64,000 nucleotides of DNA, from assembly GCF_015477775.1 (NCBI RefSeq), contig NZ_JADLQO010000019.1, positions 1 through 64,000 of the forward strand, in the 5' to 3' direction. Source of the stretch: Nocardia abscessus. GTDB taxonomy: Bacteria > Actinomycetota > Actinomycetes > Mycobacteriales > Mycobacteriaceae. Below the pieces are notes generated by a model, which worked only from the letters and a program-made list of their open reading frames with translations, ran no database searches and was not told where the DNA came from. Below are positions 1 through 8,803 of this stretch, piece after piece. The stretch's first letter is position 1. Each line of letters starts with the position of its first letter. The translations under genes were made by a program, and so were the position numbers.

Positions 1-112
1 GGGCCAGCCGGTGCAGACCCTGCTGTACCGCGGTCGCAACCATTCGGTCCTCGTCGTGGCTGTAGGAAATGAACGCGTTGTATTCGTGTTGTCTGCTCCG
101 CGGATCGGCCAC
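1..112 (-). CDS. TIR-domain protein, N-terminal fragment cut by the left window edge
   Basis: Only the first 37 codons lie in the window. After a GTG at 112 they read HEYNAFISYSHDED, the first strand and loop (FISYSH) that open bacterial TIR domains, followed by a helix with AVQQGLHRL as in actinobacterial TIR and TIR-WD40 proteins. TIR domains act as protein-interaction modules or NAD-consuming effectors; the N-terminus does not say which. The frame stays open upstream to about 355 and no clear ribosome binding site precedes the GTG, so a longer N-terminus is possible. The gene follows two small genes on the same strand. Confidence 0.55.
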   Translation of the reverse strand, partial: MADPRSRQHEYNAFISYSHDEDRMVATAVQQGLHRLA

Positions 113-296
113 CGCACCAGCATGGCGGACCCAATCCGTGCCGGTGCCGGAGACTGCGGAAAGTGCCTGCAAGGGCTCCGCTAGTGCAGGTGGCCGCGCG
201 CGACATGCGCGCCTGGACTCGCGCGTTACGACCGAGCATGCACTCCGCGCGATGACTGTCTCGAGCTCGGTTGGGTGGTCGTGCGCAACCGATTTC

Positions 297-824
297 ACCG
301 CGCCGCAGTCCGAGTTCGGGGAGGTAGACAGTGACGAGCTGTCCGCGACCGCTCACGGTGCCGGTGTATTCGAGGTCGGCCAGGTCCACCCCCAGGGTTT
401 GCAGGGCATCCACCAACAGCTCTGCTGCGGTGTCGGCGTGCTCATCAGAGATCGTGTTGCCGAGGTGCCGCTGCCATAGACCGCTTCCTGGTGTCCAGCC
501 GAGCTCGATGAGCCAGCTCGGGTCGGGCAGATCCGGATGGTGGACGAATGCATCGGTGGTGAGATCCCCTCCTACATTCCACACGCTGACGAAGTGCTTC
601 TCATCGACCGCCGACTCCAGATGGAAGATGAACTGCCCGGGAAGTTTCGGTGTGTCGTGGCACAGAGCTCGCAGCGCGGCACTCAGCCGGTGGCGCAGGT
701 CATCCCAGTCGGTGACGACGACACGGGGTTCGTGAGCGAGTAGTTCCGACGATTCGGCGGCTATCCATACCGTGTACGGCTCGTTTGTCGGCAAGCGCGG
801 TGCACCGCCACTCGACCGCCACAT
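297..824 (-). CDS. TY-Chap-like small protein, 3' end undefined
   Basis: The ATG at 824 follows GGACGGAAG, a good ribosome binding site. The protein reads plausibly for about 170 residues (DWDDLRHRLSAALRAL near the start, then a strand-rich middle and DPSWLIELGWTPG, and YLPELGL near the end). The helix, strand, LGW and LPxLGL pattern resembles TY-Chap (type III secretion chaperone-like) proteins of Actinobacteria. After LPELGL the frame stays open to the window edge, but composition becomes Arg/Cys-rich and overlaps the TIR gene start, so the natural stop may be lost to an indel near 297. It lies 70 bp downstream of a DUF6301-like gene, probably in one operon. Confidence 0.45.
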
Positions 825-894
825 CGCTTCCGTCCAGCCCTACGGCCATGCTGGTCTCAGGTCGCTGCCACAGCATCCAGGGACCAGGCCCACC

Positions 895-1287
895 TCAGCG
901 GGTCGGTCGCGCACCGCAGACGCCCTCCACGATGCCCCACGCTTCGCGCAGGAATTCCACTTCGTCGTCGTAGGCGATGCCGTGGGAGACATTCACCGAC
1001 AGCGCGACGATCTGTCCCGGATCAGATTTCGCGGCAACTACCGTCGCGACACCGGCTCTGGGCGCTTCGGGATACCAGCCCAGTTCCCAACCGACGACCT
1101 GCTCGGTGGGCCGCGCCGGTTCAACCGGCCGAGCCGGAACCACCGGTCGCAGCTTCCATCCCAGCCTCGACAACGCGGACTCGACCTCAGGAATGCTCCA
1201 TCCGCCCATTCGCAGACCGGCGAGCTGTTCCACCAGATCCCGGAACCGTCGCTGCGCCGACCAGTACCGGTACTCGTCCCCCTTCAC
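895..1287 (-). CDS. DUF6301-like small protein
   Basis: About 130 residues with an N-terminal helix (FRDLVEQLAGLRMGGWSIPE), the segment ESALSRLGWKLRP and a C-terminal helix (FLREAWGIVEG), the pattern of actinobacterial DUF6301 proteins. These proteins are often found beside secreted polymorphic toxins, where an immunity role is suspected but not shown. The frame is open to a TTG at 1353; I prefer the GTG at 1287 because the extra residues are Arg-rich and fit the family length less well. The TY-Chap-like gene follows on the same strand. No catalytic motif is visible. Confidence 0.5.
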   Translation of the reverse strand: MKGDEYRYWSAQRRFRDLVEQLAGLRMGGWSIPEVESALSRLGWKLRPVVPARPVEPARPTEQVVGWELGWYPEAPRAGVATVVAAKSDPGQIVALSVNVSHGIAYDDEVEFLREAWGIVEGVCGARPTR

Positions 1288-1353
1288 ACACGCAGGGTAT
1301 CGGTCTCTGCGCACCCAGCAGCGCCGCGATCGCTTCTCCTCGCGCGGCGTCAA

Positions 1354-1785
1354 ATGCTGAATCGGTTATTCGGGATGCTGGGGCAGACACCGCGTGTGAC
1401 TCGCTCGCGACCGTGCGGTTCCGCAGCCGCGCGTGACGGGCGCGACCGGGCGCACGCGGTGCGGCGGAGCGTGCACGTCGTGCGCGGTGGACTGGAATTG
1501 ACGGGCGGCTGGCGCGCGGTCGCGCGCAAGTGGTGCGCGTGCCGCCGCAGCCAAGCCGTGCGCGAGAAGAGAGCAGGCGGTGTCGTGCGCACAATGCCGA
1601 TATTCAGCGGGACGCAGCATGAGCTGGCGCTTCTGTCGCTGGCATGTGGGAAGTGGGTGGTCGAGTGGCACCGCGCGCGGTGCGCACGCTCCTCGCGCGC
1701 ACTGTGCGCGGGCGAGTGATCAGGGTGGGACCGGCTGGCTGGCCGACACGTCGACCCCGGCGCCGCCCGTTGCTAGCGCGGTGAG
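1354..1785. other. Non-coding GTGCGC/GCGCAC-rich intergenic tract
   Basis: No frame here has natural composition; all translations are Arg/Ala/Pro-rich. The DNA is dense in GTGCGC and GCGCAC and holds segments that recur elsewhere: 1472-1491 matches 57269-57288 with one mismatch in 20, and 1518-1539 matches 29720-29741 with two in 22. It looks like a diverged dispersed repeat family rather than a gene. Confidence 0.5.
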
Positions 1786-2244
1786 ATGGTCGAAGCCGTG
1801 AGCGAGGATCTCCGCATCGAGGTGGTGCACGACGTATCCGAGAACGAGCTGCCGCTGCGTGTGCTACTGGAACAGCTGGATCGTCGGCATCACCTGCGTG
1901 ACAGCTCGTTTTTGCGATCAGCACACCATGTCGGTGCGCGGATGCTGGCTGTTGTGGCCGTGCGCCGAGGAAAGCTGGTCGGCTGGCTGGCGGGAAATCC
2001 GTCCACTGGGCATATCGCTCTGGTGGGAGTTCTCGAAACCCGGCAGGGGGTCGGTTCCGCACTGGTGGGCGATTTCGCCGTGCGCGCACGCCGCGCGGGC
2101 GCCCCCGAGCTGACCGTCACGGTTGACACCGAGCCTGCCGGCCGCTGGGACCGGCGGCGTTTTTTCATCAGTCACGGCTTCAGTCCCGTCAATCACAGCG
2201 CTCTGCACTTCGCGCGGCCTGTCGACAACACACCGTTCCGCTGA
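1786..2244 (+). CDS. GNAT family N-acetyltransferase
   Basis: A 152-residue GNAT protein. The acetyl-CoA loop (motif A) is seen as VGVLETRQGVGSALV at about residues 84-98, a variant of V-x4-Q/R-x2-G-x-G/A, preceded by the strand HIALVG and followed by the usual helix. GNAT enzymes move acetyl from acetyl-CoA to amines on small molecules or proteins; the substrate is unknown. The start could also be the GTG at 1798; neither has a strong ribosome binding site. It stands alone, facing away from the TIR/DUF6301 group. Confidence 0.75.
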   Translation: MVEAVSEDLRIEVVHDVSENELPLRVLLEQLDRRHHLRDSSFLRSAHHVGARMLAVVAVRRGKLVGWLAGNPSTGHIALVGVLETRQGVGSALVGDFAVRARRAGAPELTVTVDTEPAGRWDRRRFFISHGFSPVNHSALHFARPVDNTPFR

Positions 2245-2320
2245 CGTCTGCCGCGCCGACGCCGGCGCCCGAAGCCGTCGCTTGCTGACACTTCTTACTA
2301 CGGAACCGCAGCAGGTTCGG

Positions 2321-2625
2321 TCACCGCGACTGGCCTTGGATGTCCAGCAGAATAGCGGCGGCGACGAGGATGCCGCTGATGACAATCGGGATGGATATCT
2401 GAGTTCTGTTCAGAATTTTCACTAGTGCCGATGCCACGACCGCCTCAGTGAGATCAACAGCAACCAACAGTGGCAGGTTGGAGATGACGAGCCGCGCGCC
2501 GGTACAGCACGAAACCGGGCCCCAGTAACGCTGCACCCGCCAGTTCGGCGAGCATCCGAGTTCCGTTCCAGGTCGTCGCCAGCAGGAGCGGCGTGGTGAG
2601 GAGTCCGGTGACGGCGTGACTTTTC
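2321..2625 (-). pseudogene. Remnant of a small membrane protein, frameshifted
   Basis: Two overlapping minus-strand frames each hold a hydrophobic, protein-like part. One (about 2625-2490) has GLLTTPLLLATTWNGTRMLA and ELAGAALLGPGFVLY; the other (about 2515-2321) has LVISNLPLLVAVDL and IPIVISGILVAAAILLDI. Joined by one frameshift near 2500 they give a short protein with three or four membrane segments. No family is recognised. It could be decay or a sequence error. Confidence 0.35.
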
Positions 2626-2938
2626 GCGGGTCTGGTCTCCCCCCCGGGGGGTCGCGCTTGTGGTGGCCCAGAGGTGAAGGACGCTTCGTCTTCTCGGGGG
2701 TGGTGGCGGTGCGGTATGAGCGGTAGAGCGGGTGCGGGTTTAGACTGCTCGCTCAACGGCTGGCGCGTGAGGGGTTGTGCGGTGGCGGTTACTGCACCCT
2801 CCCAATACCGACCCTTCACCAGTCAGTAGGTCCGGCGGAGCCGAACGGCCGAGCTGGTCGAGTCGCGAAGGTGCGCCCGGACCGTCACGAGGTGCCAAAT
2901 TGCACAGTTCGGACGGTCCAGGCGGTATTCGGTGGGTT

Positions 2939-3130
2939 CTATTCCTGCCAGTTGTACGGAGCGTCGGCACGACCGGACGACGCATCGCGTCTGAATCCCA
3001 TTTCGATCCCACCGTTCCGGCGGCCGGAGCGGGTATAGATGTCGACCCCACACGCCTCGGCGAATTCATAGGGATCGAAGTTGGGATCGTCGTGCCACAG
3101 CGCCTGCCCGACCACCCACATGACATTCAT
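2939..3130 (-). CDS. Hypothetical small protein
   Basis: The ATG at 3130 has an AAGG ribosome binding site at suitable distance and opens a 63-residue acidic protein containing LWHDDPNFDPYEFAEACGVD, a natural composition unlike the Arg-rich shadow frames nearby. The frame also extends to a GTG at 3184. No domain is recognised. It stands alone between decayed genes. Confidence 0.45.
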   Translation of the reverse strand: MNVMWVVGQALWHDDPNFDPYEFAEACGVDIYTRSGRRNGGIEMGFRRDASSGRADAPYNWQE

Positions 3131-3225
3131 GCCTACCTTGTCGGTTTCGGGTCGCTCAAGCTGTCGGGTATTCGCCGACCTCACCCGGTCTGGTGGGCGA
3201 CGACTTCGCCGCTGCCGGGACCGGC

Positions 3226-3711
3226 TCAGGTGAGGCCGGCGACTTCTTGGGCGATCGCGGCGAGCCGGGTTTGGGCGGCGGAGACCACGCCGTGGCGGTT
3301 CTTGTGGGCTTCCTCGTAGGCGACGATCGCCCGGATGTCGGCGGGGTCGGTGAGTTCTTTGACCTCGGCGACGGCTTGGGAGACGTTCAGCTCGTCGTAG
3401 TCAGCGACCGGCAGTTCGTGGGGTTCGAGGACGCCGGTGCTGGTGCGGATCGACCGCAGGGCGTCGGCGGCGGTGTCGGCGCCTTCGCGGCGGGTGACCT
3501 GCTCGGCGGTCTCCAAGGCGGCGTCGCGGGACGCGGAGAGGGTTTTGACCGCGACATCACCCGCGCGTGCGCCTTGGCGAGCAGCCCGCCCAGCGCGGGC
3601 GGGGTGGCGCGCACGGTGTCCAGTGCCCGGTCCAGGCCACGAGTCGACCAGAAGACCGGGAGGTTGAACAGCTTTAGCGCGGTCCCGGTCGCCGCCTGCA
3701 AAGGGGTGCGG
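3226..3711 (-). pseudogene. Truncated, frameshifted second copy of the helical protein at 41682-42644
   Basis: The last 110 or so residues match the C-terminal half of the 41682-42644 protein almost residue for residue (shared ETAEQVTRREGADTAADALR and EEAHKNRHGVVSAAQTRLAA). The upstream third of the match (ALKLFNLPVFWSTRGLDRAL) is in another frame, so there is an indel near 3560. Similarity stops at about 3711, where the full copy continues for another 160 residues. The remnant is on the opposite strand to the intact gene. Beyond 3711 lies unrelated decayed sequence. Confidence 0.75.
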
Positions 3712-4152
3712 GCTCAGGAATCCGGCGACAGCAAGTTGAAGCTCGGCTGAAACGCTCGGATCACGTTGGCGAGATTCGCCGGCCACCAAGACGATCAGCA
3801 TTGTGACCGTGGCGGCGCTGCCGAGCGCCAGTACGCAGTCGAGGACTGCTTTGCCAACACCGATCTCGGCGCCGGGTCTCGCTCGCGGCAACCAACACGA
3901 TGGCGATGATGAGCAGCAGGAGCTCAACGGCCACGCCCACGCTCATCGGGCGCTTGCCGGCGCGCCGGCCACCGCCCAGTCTGGCCGGGCGGCCTTGCGT
4001 TCGATCAGCGTCTCGATCTGCGCGAACGATGTCAGCTGCCGCCGGTGGGCATGCAGTAACCCCACTGCGGTGGTGAGGATCTCGGGGTGGACGGAGTCGC
4101 TGGGATCGGCACGAACCGGCCGCGCGCATGACCCTCCGGTCCTGACCCGCAC
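3712..4152 (-). pseudogene. Decayed membrane-protein remnant
   Basis: Protein-like pieces lie in three minus-strand frames in order: EILTTAVGLLHAHRRQLTSF (about 4090-4000), MSVGVAVELLLLIIAIVLVA (about 3946-3885) and LGSAATVTMLIVLVAGESRQ (about 3830-3765). Together they suggest a protein with a soluble N-terminus and two hydrophobic segments broken by at least two indels. It now abuts the truncated copy at 3226-3711. Function unknown. Confidence 0.4.
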
Positions 4153-4330
4153 GATGCATACGAGGGGACACGCGCCGGGCGCGAGCGTTCAGGTGAAGGC
4201 TGGCGCGGACAGCATGGACAGACAGGGCTCCAAGGGCGAGGCGGGTCAGAGGCCGACGAGTGCTCCTATAGCCCTGCGCAGCGCGGCCGGGTAGGGCACG
4301 AACTGTTCGGGGGTTATCGAGGGCGCCCGA

Positions 4331-5179
4331 CTACTTATCGTGATCAGTGGCCGTCAGGCGTTGGATGACCTGCTCTGGCGAGTTCGCCCAGTTGTCTTTG
4401 TCCGCGTCGAATCGCCGGTAGAGTTTCGCGGCTGCGTCGACGAAGTCGGCGGGTAGCCCGGCCTCAGAAAGGCTTATGGCGGCCTCCTCGACCTCGGTTA
4501 TCCAGCGCCAAGCTCTGGCCGCGACTCCAGGGAGCGCGGCTCGGTCGCTGAGGAAGCCGGTTCCGATCCGATTCGCCTCGGCGACGAGCGTATCGGTGAT
4601 TCCGTGCTGGTCTGCGAGACCATGAGAAATGGCTGCTAACAGCCGAGCCGGGCGTTGGTAAGCGATGAGAGCCATCTTGAGCGCGCTCGCTGCACCAAGC
4701 CTGTCGCCAAGTAGATCAACCGGCAAGCCCGCCGTCGTTAACAGGTCACGTACCGCTACGCACGCATTGCGAGCACCAGCAACGAAGATCTTGGCGGACG
4801 GGTTGTCATCGCGTGGCGGCGACCCGGAGATGATCGCATCGACCACCGCAGCGCCGTGATCAGTCAAAAGCGCAGCGATGTGCTGCAACTGCTGTGGGCT
4901 GATTGCATTCGCCTCGACATAGATTCCCTCGAATCGGTGTTCGGCGACCATCTCTGCGACTTCGATCGCAGCGGCGGACGGGCAGATCGATACGACGATC
5001 TCGGCACGCCGAAGTAGTTCCGCACGGTCTTCGACCGAAGTGAGCCTGGCGGCAGTGGCGCGCCTGCGAGTGTCAGTGCTGCGGCCTTCGGGGCACCACA
5101 GAACGGTGTGGCCAACTGCCGCGAGTCGGCCACCGAGCGCTGCCCCCATCTTGCCTGGGTGTAGCAGTCCGACGATCAT
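4331..5179 (-). CDS. NAD(P)-binding oxidoreductase of the 6-phosphogluconate / 3-hydroxyacid dehydrogenase superfamily
   Basis: 282 residues. The N-terminus IVGLLHPGKMGAALGGRL is a Rossmann G-x-x-x-x-G-x-x-G/A nucleotide loop; a second strand (EIVVSICPSAAA) and the segment VYVEANAIS-like YVEANAIS match the cofactor domain of beta-hydroxyacid dehydrogenases. ALKMALIAYQ at about residue 165 holds the lysine normally catalytic in this family (xxK), and the helical C-terminus resembles the DUF1932-type domain. The substrate is unknown. Its ATG overlaps the stop of the upstream HTH regulator by 4 bp (ATGA), so the two are translationally coupled. Confidence 0.8.
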   Translation of the reverse strand: MIVGLLHPGKMGAALGGRLAAVGHTVLWCPEGRSTDTRRRATAARLTSVEDRAELLRRAEIVVSICPSAAAIEVAEMVAEHRFEGIYVEANAISPQQLQHIAALLTDHGAAVVDAIISGSPPRDDNPSAKIFVAGARNACVAVRDLLTTAGLPVDLLGDRLGAASALKMALIAYQRPARLLAAISHGLADQHGITDTLVAEANRIGTGFLSDRAALPGVAARAWRWITEVEEAAISLSEAGLPADFVDAAAKLYRRFDADKDNWANSPEQVIQRLTATDHDK

Positions 5180-6552
5180 GACGTTGCTCCAGGTGGCAAG
5201 GCCTGAGCGCTGCCCACGGGCGAATCCTTGATGCGGTCGCGTAAACCGATCGCCAGAGCCGAAGTCTGGAAGTGGGGCCGCTCCAATGCAGTACTGATCT
5301 GGCGAAGTCGTCGACCGACGCTTTCGACACGTCGTTGTCCACCTGTTTCGAGGACCGCTTCGATCTGTTCCGCGGCGCCGTCGAGGTCGCGCTGCAACAG
5401 CCGCGCGACCGCCAGGTCGAGGCGTGCTAAGGACATTTCGCCGAGCCGTCTCTGCTCGGGCGGGTCCTCGAGGTAGAGCTGAAGCGATTCGTCAGCGAGG
5501 GTTTCTGCTATGGCGTAGTTGCGATCACCGCCGAGCCACAGACGGGCGTTGGCCGCTGAGTACGCCTGCTTACCTATAGGGAATGCCATCATGCCGCCGG
5601 GCTGATCCTCGCCTTGTACGTGCTCCCGGGCCCAGTCGGCTCGAGTCAACGCCTCCTCTGTTCCACTGGCATCCCGCATGCGGGCGCGAGCACGGGCCTC
5701 GACGGAAGCGAGGCGTACTCGAGCCGTGCCGACTTCGGGGGCGAATTGCCATCCTTGTTCGGCGAATTCGACCGCATCGGTGAACCGATCATCCCAGTAG
5801 GCGATCAGTGCCTGAAGACCGCGCACCCAGCCACGTAGGCCATTGTGCTGAGCGAGTTCCCCGCAGAGAAATGCTGTGCGGGCCTGCGTCTGTGCGGCGT
5901 CGATGCTGCCGAGGTCGAAGGAGGCATTCGCCAAGACCGCGCAGACTGTACCGGCGACGAGGTAGAGATCCCGAGTCAGTTTGGGCGGCTGCCGTCCTTC
6001 GAGCTTCCTGAAGACGCGGTCGCGAAGCGAACGCAGCTCGACGAACGCGGGGTAGACGGGCCTGTTCGGGTAGACGTTGACGATGCGCTGGAGGTCAGCG
6101 TGGAACTGCTCCAGCGTGTGCGGCCCTACGTTGGATTGCTCGGCAAACTCGCCGAACGTGGCGGATTCGGCTGCCGCCATTGTGGTCATCTCCTCGATGT
6201 CTTCCCGGATGCCCGGTGCAGGACGCCATGGGGCTACCAGTTCCTGGGGCGGCACCTGTACCGGTGTCGACGGTGTCCAGTCTGCCAGCGGGGGACCGAA
6301 CATGTCCTCTGCGGTCACCCCATACTCCTTGAACATCTGCTCAAGGACTCGGCAAGAGATCGGGGTGGGAAGCCCGATCTCTCCCTTGATCCACCGGCGG
6401 GCGGTTGACCAGGACACAGCGGCCTTCGGCGCATGCGTCTGCTCAGCGATCTCAGCAGACGTCCGCTGGAAATGGAGCACAAACTCACTCGTGGTGAGCC
6501 GCTTCGCTTTCACCAACTGTTCGAGGCGCGTGCGATCTGCCTGGCCGGCCAC
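5176..6552 (-). CDS. Helix-turn-helix transcriptional regulator with a TPR-like C-terminal region
   Basis: 458 residues starting at GTG 6552, with AAGGAG six to seven bases upstream. The first 75 residues carry a HTH-like helix set (AVSWSTARRWIKGEIGLPT). From about residue 130 the protein is all-helical, with paired helices of tetratricopeptide type (for example DRFTDAVEFAEQGWQFAPEV), as in large actinobacterial XRE-type regulators where the repeat domain senses a ligand. It is coupled to the oxidoreductase that follows. Four tandem 11-bp repeats at 6631-6674, about 80 bp upstream, are a plausible operator, perhaps also for the divergent gene at 7224. Confidence 0.75.
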   Translation of the reverse strand: MAGQADRTRLEQLVKAKRLTTSEFVLHFQRTSAEIAEQTHAPKAAVSWSTARRWIKGEIGLPTPISCRVLEQMFKEYGVTAEDMFGPPLADWTPSTPVQVPPQELVAPWRPAPGIREDIEEMTTMAAAESATFGEFAEQSNVGPHTLEQFHADLQRIVNVYPNRPVYPAFVELRSLRDRVFRKLEGRQPPKLTRDLYLVAGTVCAVLANASFDLGSIDAAQTQARTAFLCGELAQHNGLRGWVRGLQALIAYWDDRFTDAVEFAEQGWQFAPEVGTARVRLASVEARARARMRDASGTEEALTRADWAREHVQGEDQPGGMMAFPIGKQAYSAANARLWLGGDRNYAIAETLADESLQLYLEDPPEQRRLGEMSLARLDLAVARLLQRDLDGAAEQIEAVLETGGQRRVESVGRRLRQISTALERPHFQTSALAIGLRDRIKDSPVGSAQALPPGATS

Positions 6553-6630
6553 GCGATCTCCTTCTCCGATGACTGTGGGTACGTCGACAAGCTGAGACTA
6601 CGGACCCGACGACACTCCCAGACCTGTCTG

Positions 6631-6674
6631 CTGACCAGATGCGCACCGAATGCTGACCACATGCTGACCGCATG
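6631..6674. repeat. Four tandem 11-bp repeats, candidate operator
   Basis: Head-to-tail units CTGACCAGATG, CGCACCGAATG, CTGACCACATG and CTGACCGCATG, consensus CTGACCNNATG, run without spacers. At 11 bp, near one helical turn, the same face is presented four times, as expected for cooperative binding of a regulator. They lie between the HTH gene (start 6552) and the forward genes from 7224. Confidence 0.65.
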
Positions 6675-6739
6675 CACGCCCTCTCTGGACGACGATCTGA
6701 GGTCATCAATCACTGGCCAAATCCGCAGTCAGGAGGGGC

Positions 6740-6901
6740 ATGATGACCCGAACAGCAGGAGGTGGTGTTCTCTGGTGGGACAAGCCTGAGTATCGGATCC
6801 GTTGTGCAGCTACTACGGTACGGCGACTCTGCCCTGCAGCGGGTAGCAGTCGCCGCAATGCTGATGCTGGGTTTGCACCGCTCGAGTGCCCACGGTCGTG
6901 A
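6740..6901 (+). CDS. Possible 53-residue small protein
   Basis: Two adjacent ATG codons at 6740 and 6743 follow a perfect AGGAGG. The reading frame has 53 codons, begins MMTRTAGGGVLWWDKPEYRI and ends at TGA 6899-6901. The strong ribosome binding site is the main evidence; the second half is Arg-rich and no family is recognised. An overlapping frame (6762-7100, starting at a GTG) is an alternative with weaker start signals. Confidence 0.3.
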   Translation: MMTRTAGGGVLWWDKPEYRIRCAATTVRRLCPAAGSSRRNADAGFAPLECPRS

Positions 6902-7223
6902 CCCGGTGGATAGCCACATCACAGTCGAGTTCAGCATCAACGGTCTGCCGGTGATTCTGCACTACCGCGCGGAGAGGAGCGCAGCGGACGTTTTCGCCGC
7001 TAAGATGCGGCGACAAAATCCATCTCGGAGTGTCACAGTCGATGACTCCACGACAGAAGAGATGGCTCGTCTTCCTTGCCAACGGCTCTTCCTACCGTGA
7101 CCCCTCTGGCTCGCGAATGGCGCTACAGAGAGCCGCCGTACCGACTGAGCCGCCCAACGCCTTCCATCACCATCGCCGCATTGCCTCGACGCGCGCCTGC
7201 CCATTGAATTTCTGTGAGGATCC
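6902..7223. other. Intergenic region without a convincing gene
   Basis: Short overlapping frames exist on both strands, but none joins a good start signal with natural composition throughout. The frame that reads ITVEFSINGLPVILHYRAER around 6920-6980 looks partly protein-like and could be the end of a small gene from 6762. A GAGGA ribosome binding site at the right end belongs to the next gene. Confidence 0.3.
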
Positions 7224-7745
7224 ATGACTTTAGCCAATTCATCGACCGAAGCCGCCGAGACGTTGTGTGCGCGATACCGCTCAGAGAACGGTTTGGACGG
7301 TGCGGAAGTGAATCACCTTTCGCGCATCGTCGTACCTGCAGGAAGGATCGATAGCATTCAAATGCCCCGTCGGTTGGGCGATATAGTGCGCAATGAATTG
7401 GAGCAGCGCAAGATTCGGACGCCGATCATCTTGAACAAGACCACCGGCTACCTGATGTTCATCACCAACGCTGCGCCAGCTGATGACTCACGGCCGGTGC
7501 ACATGCTGAGGATGGGGGGCGATGCTGAGACTGGCGTGCCGGTGTCGCTGCGCCGGGACGCTGGGCTATACCGGAATGCTGCGATCCGCACCGTACGCGG
7601 GGTCATGGTCCCGCTGCCGGGTCCGAACGATGAAATCCGCAGCTGGCTGGAAGAACCTGTTGGTCGCAGGCGGGCCGACTTCGACACCGTGGCGGAGATC
7701 ACGGTGTCTGCCGGTGACAAGTTGGCGGGGCTGCGACATGGGTGA
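7224..7745 (+). CDS. Hypothetical protein, 173 residues
   Basis: The ATG follows GAGGA at normal spacing. Composition is natural throughout. A central helix (MPRRLGDIVRNELEQRK) is followed by strands (TPIILNKTTGYLMFITNA) and a late VMVPLPGPNDEIRSWLEEP. The late part loosely recalls the end of short actinobacterial bifunctional primase-polymerase-like proteins, but no catalytic motif is seen and I do not assign a function. Its stop overlaps the start of the nucleoside hydrolase gene by 8 bp, so the two are co-translated. Confidence 0.65.
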   Translation: MTLANSSTEAAETLCARYRSENGLDGAEVNHLSRIVVPAGRIDSIQMPRRLGDIVRNELEQRKIRTPIILNKTTGYLMFITNAAPADDSRPVHMLRMGGDAETGVPVSLRRDAGLYRNAAIRTVRGVMVPLPGPNDEIRSWLEEPVGRRRADFDTVAEITVSAGDKLAGLRHG

Positions 7746-8730
7746 ACACGAGCCCATGACGGCCCAGCTACGCACCCCGCTCATCGTTGCCAGCGACCAA
7801 GGCGGTGATCCAGATGATGCACTCGCGCTTGCTCTGCTGGCGATGATCGAACCGCGGCTCAAACTGGTGATCACTGCTGACGAGCTCCCCGATTTGCGCC
7901 GCGCGAAATTCACTCGACACCTGCTGACCCTTCTCGGCCGCGACGACGTTCGAGTAGTGGCGGGCCGCGTGCTAGGCGAGAGCAAATACTGGGCCGCCGA
8001 CCATCTGTATCCGGCGGATATCACCGTCGACAACGTCGATGTGTATGAGGCCGTCGCCGAGGTCTGCGGCCGAGTGAGCACGTCGGTGCGCTATCTGGGG
8101 TTGGGACCGCTGACCGATCTCGCCTACATCTTGGAGGTGGATTCACGCCAGTCCAACCCTTTGAGGTTGGAAGAGCGGTTGTGTATCTGGCAGATGGGCG
8201 GTGCCCTGAATTATCGGCGCCCGGAGCGTGCTGAGCACAATTTCCGGCTTGACCCGCAGGCAGTGCACGCGGTCACCACACGGGCGAAACACCTTTCGCT
8301 GGTGATGTCGGATCACACGTTCGTGCCGGATATCGCGGTCGATACTGGCAGCCCGATCTATCAGTTGCTGGCCGCATCCACGCGGCCGTGGGCGCAGTTG
8401 CTTCGACAGCACCTGGATCAGTGGTTCTTGGGCTTCCATTCGTCCAGCAAGATGCATGACCCGCTGACGATGACGGCCGCGATCGGACTGCGGTTTGTCA
8501 GTTTCGAGTGGGCCGAGTTCCACCTGGCGCCTGATGCTCGCATGTCCGCGGGTACCGATTGTGGTGCGCTGCTGTCCGCCGGGGCTGACTATGGCGCGTT
8601 CGTGGAGTGGGTGTTGGCCACCTTGCGCATCGGAAAACCGGCACGACCAGTCACTCCGGGTCAAGCGGTGGATGAGTGCGCAACGTTGAAGGCGGGTTTC
8701 TCTGGATTCAGCGAGCCGGGGCGCGAATGA
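7738..8730 (+). CDS. Nucleoside hydrolase-like protein (inosine-uridine preferring family)
   Basis: 330 residues. The N-terminal Asp cluster SDQGGDPDDALALALL at about residues 19-34 is the family's calcium- and ribose-binding DxDxGxDD motif, here with SDQGGDPDD (the first Asp shifted to SD). LGLGPLTDLA near residue 120, the segment ERAEHNFRLDPQAVHAV (the NxFNxxxDP motif) and HDPLTMTAAIG near residue 240 (active-site HDP) agree. Such enzymes hydrolyse N-glycosidic bonds of ribonucleosides. The preceding frame overlaps by 8 bp. With the coupled Cys protein and methyltransferase that follow, it may handle a nucleoside-type compound, which is inference. Confidence 0.85.
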   Translation: MGEHEPMTAQLRTPLIVASDQGGDPDDALALALLAMIEPRLKLVITADELPDLRRAKFTRHLLTLLGRDDVRVVAGRVLGESKYWAADHLYPADITVDNVDVYEAVAEVCGRVSTSVRYLGLGPLTDLAYILEVDSRQSNPLRLEERLCIWQMGGALNYRRPERAEHNFRLDPQAVHAVTTRAKHLSLVMSDHTFVPDIAVDTGSPIYQLLAASTRPWAQLLRQHLDQWFLGFHSSSKMHDPLTMTAAIGLRFVSFEWAEFHLAPDARMSAGTDCGALLSAGADYGAFVEWVLATLRIGKPARPVTPGQAVDECATLKAGFSGFSEPGRE

Positions 8731-8803
8731 CGATCAGGCCTTTGGTGCTCATCCCGGCTGCGGCCGCACGAGTAACCAATTCATGGTGGAGGGGAGGGCT
8801 CCG

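Noticed and set aside
6762..7100. 112-codon forward frame starting at GTG 6762
   Set aside because: Only its middle looks coding; start is weaker than the overlapping AGGAGG-preceded ATG 6740.
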